Shown: positions 33,855 through 40,048 of the stretch, one piece after another
Layout: each line of letters opens with the position of its first letter
How positions within the stretch are numbered: position 1 is the first letter of the stretch
Assembly: GCA_041485845.1 (NCBI GenBank)
Contig: JBGPKH010000004.1
Coordinates: 1-40,048 of the forward strand
Source of the DNA: OMOG01 sp041485845
GTDB lineage: Bacteria; Acidobacteriota; Terriglobia; Bryobacterales; Bryobacteraceae
DNA length: 40,048 bases
Direction: 5' to 3'
The notes under the pieces: model-generated
The model's database searches: none
Seen by the model: only the letters and a program-made list of their open reading frames with translations
What the model was told of the DNA's origin: nothing
Made by a program: the position numbers and the translations under genes

Positions 33855-35090
33855 CTAAACGCAGCCCGCTAATTCCCCCAGAGCTTCGGCCAGCACCAGC
33901 GCCCCGGAGGCGATCGCTTCGGGGGCCGCGTACTCGTCGGGCCGGTGGCTGACGCCTCCGCGGCAGGGAATAAAGAGCATCGCCGCTGGCGCAATGCGCG
34001 ACACGAACAGCGTGTCGTGATAGGCGCGGCTCACGATTCGCCGGCATGCCAGCCCGTGCGTTTCGCAGGCGCGCGCGAGAGCTTCCACGACGCGCGGGGC
34101 GCACTGCGCAGGCGCATCCGCATTGATGATTTCCGTGCGCGTCGCGACGCCGCGGCGCGCGGACACCTCGGCCGAAGCGGCATCGATCCTGGCGAGCACG
34201 GTATCGCGCCGCGTCAGGTCGATATCCCGCACGTCCACTTCCAGGCGAACGCGGCTGGGAATACTGTTCACGGCGCCCGGAAACACGTCGCACACGCCCA
34301 CCGTGCCCACCGTATCGACCGCGCCCGTGGAGCGCGCCGCGGTCTCGATTGCCAGCACGATCTCCGCCGCCGCGCAGAAGGCATCGCGGCGGTCCGTCAT
34401 CAACACGGCGCCTGCGTGCCCGCCTTCGCCTTCGATCCACAGCCGCAGGCTGGCCGGCGCGGCAATCGCGGTCACCACGCCCAGGGGAATCTCTTCGCGT
34501 TCGAGGCTAGTGCCCTGTTCGATGTGCAGCTCGACGAAAGCGTCGTAATAGCCGGGCGGAAGCGGCACGCCGGCGAGGTCTCCGCGGAATCCGGCTTCCG
34601 CGCGCCACTGCTCGAGCGTCTTGCCTTCTTTGTCGCGCAGCGTGGCTCCATCCAGACAGCCGGCGAGCAGGCGGCTCCCGAAGCATCCGATGCCGAACCG
34701 CGTCGGCTCCTCGGCGCTGAAGATCAGAAGCTCGATCGACCGTTGCGGACGCGCGCCGCTGCGCTGGAGCGCGCGGATGGCCTCCAGTCCGCCGAGCACT
34801 CCCACCGTACCGTCGTAGCGGCCGGCGTGTGGGATGGCGTCGATGTGCGACCCGGTGCCGATCGCCGCCAGGTCCGGTTGCGCGCCGGTCCATCGCGCGA
34901 AAGTGTTGCCCACCGCGTCTTCGCGCACGGCAAGGCCGGCTCCGGCGCACAGTCCTTTCACGTATTCGCGCGCGCGGAGGTCCTGTTCGGAGAACACCAC
35001 GCGCGTCACCGCGGGCGCGGGCGCGTCCGAGAACGACGCGAGCGTGTCCAGCTCGGCCACCAGGCGGCCGGTGTCGATTGCGAGCTTCAT
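33855..35090 (-). CDS. Ureidoglycolate amidohydrolase (M20-type, AllC-related)
   Basis: 411 residues from MKLAIDTGRL; its ATG overlaps the upstream stop. M20-type metal sites: GTGSHIDAIPHAGRYDG (H82 and D93), FSAEEPTRFG (E127-E128), and VELHIEQG. The EEPTRFGIGCFGSRLLAG segment closely resembles plant ureidoglycolate amidohydrolase, not allantoate amidohydrolase. It would hydrolyse ureidoglycolate to glyoxylate, ammonia and CO2, the last step of the pathway encoded by this operon, and it is the last gene. A general N-carbamoyl amino-acid hydrolase is the alternative. Confidence 0.83.
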   Translation of the reverse strand: MKLAIDTGRLVAELDTLASFSDAPAPAVTRVVFSEQDLRAREYVKGLCAGAGLAVREDAVGNTFARWTGAQPDLAAIGTGSHIDAIPHAGRYDGTVGVLGGLEAIRALQRSGARPQRSIELLIFSAEEPTRFGIGCFGSRLLAGCLDGATLRDKEGKTLEQWRAEAGFRGDLAGVPLPPGYYDAFVELHIEQGTSLEREEIPLGVVTAIAAPASLRLWIEGEGGHAGAVLMTDRRDAFCAAAEIVLAIETAARSTGAVDTVGTVGVCDVFPGAVNSIPSRVRLEVDVRDIDLTRRDTVLARIDAASAEVSARRGVATRTEIINADAPAQCAPRVVEALARACETHGLACRRIVSRAYHDTLFVSRIAPAAMLFIPCRGGVSHRPDEYAAPEAIASGALVLAEALGELAGCV

Positions 35091-35797
35091 CGGTTCCAGT
35101 CTTTGTAGATGAGGTATTTGGCGGGCGTCTTGCCGAGCGCTCCGAACCACTGCGGGCAATAGGGCGCCATCCAGATGAAATCGCCCGCGGTCACAGGGTA
35201 CCACCGGTCGCCCAGGCGGTAGATTCCGCCGCCCGCCAGCATCACGAGCCCGTGCTCCATCACGTGGATCTCCACCATCGGCAGCGCGGCCCCGGGCTGA
35301 TAGGTCATGGTGTTGACGGCGAAGTCGAAGGCGGGATCGTCCGGCAGCAGGACGCGCACCTGGAGATCGGGGTCGTCCCCCAGCGGCTTGGGCGTGACCG
35401 TGAGCTCATCGGCCACGAACATCGCTGGAGGCTTCACTCCATCCAGCGCGCGGTACGGTTTCTCGATCACCGACGCCCGAGCGCCGGCGGCTCCGGTAAC
35501 CGGCGAGTCGCACTCCTGCGGCAGGTAGGCATACCCATCTGCACCAAGCGTGCGGCTGTCGATGCAGACTTCACCTTCGAGCACGTAGACGAACCGCTGC
35601 CCCTCCGCGGGTCCCAACTTGCCGCCGGCCTCGAATTCCGCGGTGTATTGGGTGAAGCCGGCGCCTACAGCCGGCGACACGTGCACGATGGCGGTGGACT
35701 TCTCCATTCCCGGGCGCGGCGCGCGCACGAAGGTGTCCGCCGTCAACAACAGATGGTCCGGTTGATACGCGCTACGCGTGAATCCGAGTCGCTGCAT
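35087..35797 (-). CDS. (S)-ureidoglycine aminohydrolase (bicupin)
   Basis: 236 residues from MQRLGFTRSAYQPDH; a TTG two codons earlier is an alternative. Two cupin halves: the first around GQRFVYVLEGEVCID, the second with the metal-binding pattern MVEIHVMEHGLVMLAGGGIYRLGDRWYPV followed by GDFIWMAPYCPQWFGALG, as in UGlyAH (YlbA/AllE). It converts (S)-ureidoglycine to (S)-ureidoglycolate with release of ammonia. It overlaps the allantoinase end by 26 bp and the next gene by 4 bp, so the three are coupled. Confidence 0.92.
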   Translation of the reverse strand: MQRLGFTRSAYQPDHLLLTADTFVRAPRPGMEKSTAIVHVSPAVGAGFTQYTAEFEAGGKLGPAEGQRFVYVLEGEVCIDSRTLGADGYAYLPQECDSPVTGAAGARASVIEKPYRALDGVKPPAMFVADELTVTPKPLGDDPDLQVRVLLPDDPAFDFAVNTMTYQPGAALPMVEIHVMEHGLVMLAGGGIYRLGDRWYPVTAGDFIWMAPYCPQWFGALGKTPAKYLIYKDWNR

Positions 35798-37091
35798 GTT
35801 CAATCATTCTCCCGCCACCCTGGCGCAGAATCTTGCCGTTCTCAAAAATCGTCGCGCCGCGCAGGATAGTGCGGCGCACCACGCCGCGAAAGGTGCGGCC
35901 CAAGTAAGGGCTCAAACCGTGCCGTTGAAAGAGCGACTCGCGGGTCACAGTGTGTTCGGCTGCGAGATCGACCAGCGTCAGATCGGCGTCGTATCCCACT
36001 GCGAGCCGGCCTTTGTTCGCGATTCCAAAACGGCGTGCGGGATTGGATGCGGTGAGGGCGGCGATGGGACAGGCAGGGAGGCCAGTCCTACTGAGCAGTA
36101 CCGCCAGCGTCGATTGCACTCCGGCAATTCCACCCCACACGCGAAAGAAGTTCTCGTCGCACTTCAGGTCGAGGGGCGCGGGCGAATGGTCCGACCCCAC
36201 GATGTCCACGTCACCGTTCAGCACCGCCTGCCACAGTGCATCACGCTCCTCCGCGGGGCGCAGCGGCGGGGCGCACTTGGCCACCGCACCGATCCGCGCC
36301 ATGTCTTCGTCCGTGAAGTAGAGATAGTGCGGACACGTCTCGATCGAGATATCCACGCCGCGGGCCCGCGCCTCCAGGGCAGCCGCGACGCCGCGTCCGG
36401 AACTGACATGGACGATGTGCAGCTTCGCTGCGGTCTCACCCGCCAGCAACGCGGCGCGCTGGATGGCTTCCACTTCGGCCAGCACCGGCCGCGACTCCAG
36501 GTAGTCACGCACGCCGGTTCCGCGGCCGCGCGCCTTCACCAGTTCGTGGTTCTCGGCGTGAACCGCCACGGGCAATCCCACACGCGCCGCCTCCCGCATA
36601 CCTTCATGCAGCGTCAGGTCGTCGCTCCGCGGAAACTCGGGCAGTCCCGAATCCGCCATGAAGGCCTTGAATCCGATGACTCCGCACTCCGCCAGTTCGG
36701 CGAGAGCGTTGCGATTGCCCGGCACGATTCCGCCCCACAGGGCGAAATCGGTGACCGAAGATTGCGCCAGCGCGTCGCGTTTGGCGAAGAACTCCCGGGC
36801 GCCGACGGTACACGGCGAGGAGTTGAGCGGCATGTCGAAAAAGACCGTCCCGCCTCCCGCAGCCAGCGCGCGGCTTCCGCTTGCAGCGCCCTCCCAATCC
36901 GCTCGCCCTGGTTCGTTGAAGTGCACGTGGACATCGATGAGGCCTGGAAACACGGTAAGGCCGCGCGCGTCGATTTCGTTCGCGGCGCCCGGCAACTCGC
37001 GGCCGATGGCGGAGATCGATGAGCTCTCGATTGCCAGATCCGCTTGCACCACGCCCTCCGGCGTCACCAACGATCCGCCGCGAACGATCAC
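35772..37091 (-). CDS. allB: Allantoinase
   Basis: 439 residues from a GTG that overlaps the upstream stop (GTGA) and has GGAGG 5 bases before it. Amidohydrolase metal ligands are in place: HVH at 55-57 (GLIDVHVHFNEPGRADWEG), carboxylated K142 (GFKAFMADSG), H178 (VAVHAENHEL), H228 (LHIVHVSSGRG) and D301 (IVGSDHSP). Length is as expected for AllB. It opens the hydantoin ring of allantoin to give allantoate. It follows the amidohydrolase gene and precedes UGlyAH. Confidence 0.93.
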   Translation of the reverse strand: MIVRGGSLVTPEGVVQADLAIESSSISAIGRELPGAANEIDARGLTVFPGLIDVHVHFNEPGRADWEGAASGSRALAAGGGTVFFDMPLNSSPCTVGAREFFAKRDALAQSSVTDFALWGGIVPGNRNALAELAECGVIGFKAFMADSGLPEFPRSDDLTLHEGMREAARVGLPVAVHAENHELVKARGRGTGVRDYLESRPVLAEVEAIQRAALLAGETAAKLHIVHVSSGRGVAAALEARARGVDISIETCPHYLYFTDEDMARIGAVAKCAPPLRPAEERDALWQAVLNGDVDIVGSDHSPAPLDLKCDENFFRVWGGIAGVQSTLAVLLSRTGLPACPIAALTASNPARRFGIANKGRLAVGYDADLTLVDLAAEHTVTRESLFQRHGLSPYLGRTFRGVVRRTILRGATIFENGKILRQGGGRMIEHAATRIHA

Positions 37092-38245
37092 ACCGGCCTC
37101 CAGGTTTCCAGAAACCGCTTCCCCACGCCGAGCGCGGCCTCCACATCTTCCTGAGCCACCTTTTCGTCGGGATGGTGACTGATGCCACCCGGGCTGCGCA
37201 GAAACAGCATCGCGGCCGGGACCTTTCGCGCCAGGATCATGGCATCGTGTCCCGCGCCGCTCGACAGGCGAAAGGGTCGATGTCCCGACGCCTTCACGGC
37301 GGTCGCCAGCACGCTGGTCATCACCCGGTTCATCTCCACAGGAGGCTGCGTCGAACGGAGTTCCCACCAGCCGCTCACGCGGCGGCGTGTGGCAATCGCT
37401 TCCGCGCTGGTTTGCAGAGTCTCCAATGTCTTTGCCATCTTCCCGGCGTTTTTGTGGCGCAGATCCAGACTGGCGCGCGCCAGCCCGGGAATCACGTTGA
37501 CCGCGCCCGGCTGCACGTCCAGGCTGCCCACCGTCGCCACCACGCCCTCCTCGAGCGCGGTCTTCTCCACCACGCCGATCCACTCGGCCGCCGCGGCCAG
37601 CGCATCGCTCCGGGCGGTCATGGGAGTGGTCCCCGCGTGGCCGGCCTTTCCCTGGAACAGGACGTCGGCCCGGCTCTGTCCCACGATCTCTTCCACCACA
37701 CCCAGCGCCAGGTTCCTCTGGTCCAGCACCGGTCCCTGCTCGATGTGGAACTCCAGGTAGCCTCTCACCTCCCTTGCCATTACCGCTTTCGGTATCTCTT
37801 GGGGGTCGAGACCGAAGGCGCGGATGGCCTCGAGCACCGCGTCGTCCATCACCGGGTCGCCGGCCAGGGCGCGGCTGCCGATGAAGGGCACGCGAAAGCG
37901 CACACCCTCTTCTTCGGAGAAGCCAACCACCTCGATCGAGTATGGCGGCTTGCGTTCCACCAGAGCGATCCCGATCATCACGCCGAGAACACCGTCGAAG
38001 GCTCCCGCTTGCGGCACCGTGTCGAGGTGCGAGCCGATCATCAGCCGCGGCCCCGAGCCGTAAACGCCGCGGATGTTGCCGGCCGCATCCACCGACACCC
38101 GCATGCCCGCCTCTTCCATCCAGCGGCGCACCTCGTGATGCACTTCGCGCATGGGCGGAGAAAGAAACCTGCGCGTGATGTGCCCCGGCTCTTCCGTGTA
38201 GCGGGCCAGCGTCAGGCAGCGGTGAATGACTGCGTGCGCGTCCAT
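37088..38245 (-). CDS. allC: Allantoate amidohydrolase
   Basis: 385 residues from the ATG at TGATG with the HIU hydrolase stop; a GTG one codon upstream is an alternative. M20-type site: MIGSHLDTVPQAGAFDGVLG (H73, D84), VVGFSEEEGVRF (E111-E113), GYLEFHIEQGPVLDQRN, SGAGHDAMILA and GGISHHPDE. It hydrolyses allantoate to (S)-ureidoglycine, ammonia and CO2, feeding the cupin enzyme. The EEEGVRF form separates it from the paralogue at 33855 (EEPTRF). Confidence 0.88.
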   Translation of the reverse strand: MDAHAVIHRCLTLARYTEEPGHITRRFLSPPMREVHHEVRRWMEEAGMRVSVDAAGNIRGVYGSGPRLMIGSHLDTVPQAGAFDGVLGVMIGIALVERKPPYSIEVVGFSEEEGVRFRVPFIGSRALAGDPVMDDAVLEAIRAFGLDPQEIPKAVMAREVRGYLEFHIEQGPVLDQRNLALGVVEEIVGQSRADVLFQGKAGHAGTTPMTARSDALAAAAEWIGVVEKTALEEGVVATVGSLDVQPGAVNVIPGLARASLDLRHKNAGKMAKTLETLQTSAEAIATRRRVSGWWELRSTQPPVEMNRVMTSVLATAVKASGHRPFRLSSGAGHDAMILARKVPAAMLFLRSPGGISHHPDEKVAQEDVEAALGVGKRFLETWRPV

Positions 38246-38583
38246 CACGACCCATGGTACGTGCTGTACCCGTAGGGCGTCACCAGCAGAGGCACGTGGT
38301 AGTTGGCGGCCGGGTCCTCGATCCCGAACCGTACTACTACCTCTCCCAGAAACGGAATGCCCTGCGATCCAAAGTACTCTGCCACGCAGAAGACGAGCTC
38401 GTAGACCCCGGTCTCCAGCCGCTCTCCGGCGAGCAGCGGCTCCTCGGTCCGGCCGTCCTGGTTGGTGGTGACGGACTTGAGCAGCCGCCGCGACTCATCC
38501 GCACAGGCATACAGGCGCACGTTCATCCCCTTGGCCGGACGCCCGTTGGCCGTGTCGAGAACGTGGGTGGATAGCCGCGCCAT
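38245..38583 (-). CDS. hiuH: 5-hydroxyisourate hydrolase (transthyretin-like)
   Basis: 112 residues, normal length. LSTHVLDTANGRPAKGMNVRLY, then TTNQDGRTEEPLL and NYHVPLLVTPYGYSTYHGS fit the HIUase family, with the histidines and arginine of the active site present. The diagnostic C-terminal tetrapeptide, usually YRGS, reads YHGS. The enzyme opens 5-hydroxyisourate, the product of uricase, to OHCU. It lies 3 bp after the uricase stop. Confidence 0.93.
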   Translation of the reverse strand: MARLSTHVLDTANGRPAKGMNVRLYACADESRRLLKSVTTNQDGRTEEPLLAGERLETGVYELVFCVAEYFGSQGIPFLGEVVVRFGIEDPAANYHVPLLVTPYGYSTYHGS

Positions 38584-38586
38584 TCG

Positions 38587-39372
38587 CTATCTCCGCAGGC
38601 TCAGCCCCAGCACGCCGTAAGGCGGGCGCGGGTCGGTGTAGATCTCGCCGCTGTCACCTGCCCTGTCCCAGGTGCGATTGTTGGCCTCGAGGTGGACCTC
38701 GGTCACGGCCGGCAAATCCTCCAGCATCCTGGCGCCAATCTGGTAGATCACCTGCTGGATGCTGCCCGATTCGAACGAGCAGAACACCTGGTGCACCATT
38801 TCGCGCACCGTCAGCGCAATCGGCTCGGGACACACCCACTCGAGGTCGAGCCACATGTGCAGGGGCCGGTCGGCCGTATCGGGCAGCGTGGTGTACTGGT
38901 CGCGCACGAAACCCGCGAAGGCGCTCCCTCCCAGGCGCAGCAGGCGGAATCCGTGGATTCCCGACCGCGCCGCCACCACGCGGTCGCGCGTCATTTCGAT
39001 CCGCGCCATGGCACGCTCGGGTCCTCCGGGCACCAACGCCACGCGGCCTTCGTACGGAACTTCCAGCGCCTCCACCTGGATGCCCTCGGTCTGCGGATAG
39101 GTTTTCAGAAACTTTTCCGCCAGAAAGCGGCAGTACTGCTCCAGGTCCTCGCCATCGAAGTTGTGCGTCTCCCACTGGATGAAATTCTTCATCGAGTCGG
39201 TGGCCACCAGGCCAGTGTTGTCGCCGGTGGTGTAGGTGGGCCAGAAGGCATCGCCGTAGAGCAGCATGGTCACGTTCACGCCAAAGACGCTGTCGGGCCG
39301 GCGCAGACGGTACACGATCACGTCGGCCTTCCCGTAGTAACTGCGTTTCCAACCGCTGGCAAACTGATGCAC
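38587..39372 (-). CDS. uox: Urate oxidase (uricase)
   Basis: 261 residues from a GTG with an almost perfect ribosome site, AGGCGGTGA, 4 bases upstream. A longer frame from an ATG at 39468 would read through two hairpins and is unlikely. SYYGKADVIVYRL holds the catalytic Lys (K15), and GDNTGLVATDSMKNFIQ the catalytic Thr (T58) and neighbouring Asp; DQYTTLPDTADRPLHMWLDLEW, NNRTWD and DPRPPYGVLGLS also match uricase. It oxidises urate to 5-hydroxyisourate with O2. First gene of the urate catabolic operon. Confidence 0.95.
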   Translation of the reverse strand: MHQFASGWKRSYYGKADVIVYRLRRPDSVFGVNVTMLLYGDAFWPTYTTGDNTGLVATDSMKNFIQWETHNFDGEDLEQYCRFLAEKFLKTYPQTEGIQVEALEVPYEGRVALVPGGPERAMARIEMTRDRVVAARSGIHGFRLLRLGGSAFAGFVRDQYTTLPDTADRPLHMWLDLEWVCPEPIALTVREMVHQVFCSFESGSIQQVIYQIGARMLEDLPAVTEVHLEANNRTWDRAGDSGEIYTDPRPPYGVLGLSLRR

Positions 39373-39403
39373 CGGGTCACCGCCTGTCCGCTGCTCGCCC
39401 AAA

Positions 39404-39442
39404 GAGCCGCTTTCGAGCGGCTCCAGCCGGCCCGAAGGCCGG
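39404..39442 (-). promoter_or_regulatory. Tandem tetraloop hairpins in the uricase leader
   Basis: GAGCCGCT (39404-39411) pairs with AGCGGCTC (39416-39423) around TTCG, and CCGGCC (39427-39432) pairs with GGCCGG (39437-39442) around CGAA. Both stems are perfect, with 4-nt loops. They lie 32-70 bases before the uricase GTG and would be in its mRNA leader. Confidence 0.55.
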
Positions 39443-39530
39443 GAGTGCGGGGGACGCAAGTGACGCAAAAAAACGGGTGTGTGAGAGTTTTAATTGTCGC
39501 ATAGTTAAATTATTTAAAATCTGTCGATTG

Positions 39531-39574
39531 CGGATGCACGGGAAAATCGGGGGGCGCATCCGGAGAGGTTTTTT
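39531..39574 (+). terminator. Hairpin plus T-run on the plus strand
   Basis: CGGATGC (39531-39537) pairs with GCATCCG (39556-39562) with an 18-nt loop, followed after 6 bases by TTTTTT (39569-39574). It looks like a weak intrinsic terminator, but I see no plus-strand gene upstream for it to end. Confidence 0.35.
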
Positions 39575-39576
39575 CA

Positions 39577-39655
39577 TATAATGCGCATCCCGAACTATTT
39601 CGCTGGCGGCAAGGATGCTCGGACCGGCAAAACCGCTCAGGTTTGAGCGGTTTTT
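39577..39655 (+). ncRNA. Candidate small RNA with promoter and intrinsic terminator
   Basis: A perfect TATAAT (39577-39582) is followed by a compact stretch that ends in a strong intrinsic terminator: AAAACCGCTCA (39629-39639), loop GGTT, TGAGCGGTTTT (39644-39654) and one further T. Within it GCATCC (39585-39590) can pair with GGATGC (39613-39618). A transcript from about 39589 would be about 67 nt. No consensus -35 is visible, and the hairpin could equally serve a minus-strand transcript, since it has T's on both sides. Confidence 0.35.
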
Positions 39656-40048
39656 GGAAATAGAATATTGCAGAATCAATGAGTTAGCGATTTCAGGCCG
39701 CTCAATGTGAGCGCTTTTGCCCTTTGAGGTGTTCTTCATAGCCTCTCCCCAAGGAATAGGGCCGCGAGCGTCGCTTACGGCCAGCCGTGACTTTCTTCCT
39801 GATTCAATCCTTGCATATGGTTTTGCATTTCAAAATGATTTTGAGAGGAAAAAGCTTGAAAACAAAGGGGGAAAATTTCCGAAAAATCGGTGACTCGGGT
39901 TTTGGGGGTACATCGGACGAGATTGGGTGCGTAGCGTAAAGGGTTTGGAATCAGAATATTGGCGGGAGTTGGCAGTGTTGCAGCGCCGAGCATGACCCAG
40001 CGCGTACGGCGTTTGGAGCCTTTGGCAGAAGTCCGGCAGGCTGAATGC
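39656..40048. other. Lower-GC intergenic region, no convincing gene
   Basis: No frame here has recognisable protein features. The stretch holds a second hairpin CGCTCA-ATG-TGAGCG near 39699 that resembles the terminator at 39629, and a perfect 15-bp palindrome TCAAAAT-G-ATTTTGA (39830-39844) that could be an operator. It is clearly less GC-rich than the rest of the window, which may point to acquired DNA or to a regulatory region for a gene beyond the right edge. Confidence 0.5.

Noticed and set aside
35772..38255. A fused allantoate amidohydrolase-allantoinase protein
   Set aside because: The allantoinase frame is open upstream, but the upstream part is a shadow; the GTG at 37091 with GGAGG and a GTGA overlap is the natural start.
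37019..38275. Plus-strand frame of 418 codons opposite allC
   Set aside because: Antisense shadow with no recognisable features.
39377..39739. Minus-strand frame of 120 codons upstream of uricase
   Set aside because: It runs through several hairpins, overlaps the uricase leader and ribosome site, and has no protein-like composition.
39775..39993. Minus-strand frame of 72 codons near the right edge
   Set aside because: No ribosome site, signal or family match; region looks intergenic.

Overview
The window looks like a high-GC acidobacterial chromosome, most likely close to Candidatus Solibacter / Bryobacterales. I infer this from protein families rather than from a marker gene: two TIGR03435-type soil-associated proteins, an Oar-like TonB receptor with an N-terminal carboxypeptidase-regulatory domain, PD40 propeller proteins, a TolB-propeller S9 peptidase, and intergenic palindromes with a common design.

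Layout. (1) 1-4262, minus: a type III-A CRISPR effector operon read csm1-csm2-csm3-csm4 and cut by the left edge. The Cas10 has its GGDD palm but no HD nuclease domain and no room for one. Csm2 and Csm4 carry long disordered, repetitive extensions. No CRISPR array, cas6, csm5 or csm6 lies in the window. (2) 4341-10605, plus: a BON-domain protein, then a complete tripartite RND efflux operon (outer-membrane factor, lipoprotein adaptor, inner-membrane pump). (3) 10612-15552: two TIGR03435 proteins, an NmrA-like protein, a PD40 propeller protein and an unrecognised protein. (4) 15654-16203: a MazEF-type toxin-antitoxin pair whose toxin is frameshifted. (5) 16323-19620 plus and 19663-20460 minus: a probable glucosylglycerate-type compatible-solute cluster (GpgS-like synthase, second glycosyltransferase, channel-like membrane protein, HAD phosphatase), next to a NarX/NarL-type two-component pair (20559-22549). 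(6) 23288-28902, plus: the TonB receptor and an S9 peptidase. (7) 29078-31971, minus: an unusual set of one PhoR-like kinase between two OmpR/PhoB-type regulators. (8) 32031-33811: a decayed MBL-fold gene and a calcium/proton antiporter. (9) 33855-39372, minus: a tightly overlapping urate-to-glyoxylate operon (uricase, HIU hydrolase, allantoate amidohydrolase, allantoinase, ureidoglycine aminohydrolase, ureidoglycolate amidohydrolase) without an OHCU decarboxylase. (10) 39373-40048: a lower-GC stretch with several hairpins and a possible small RNA.

The most unusual part is the CRISPR operon: an HD-less, signalling-only Cas10 together with two subunits carrying large low-complexity tails. The second theme is a family of short palindromes sharing a GTGGGGCAGG left arm, which lie directly after stop codons or in gene gaps; one forms the C-terminus of the decayed MBL gene.
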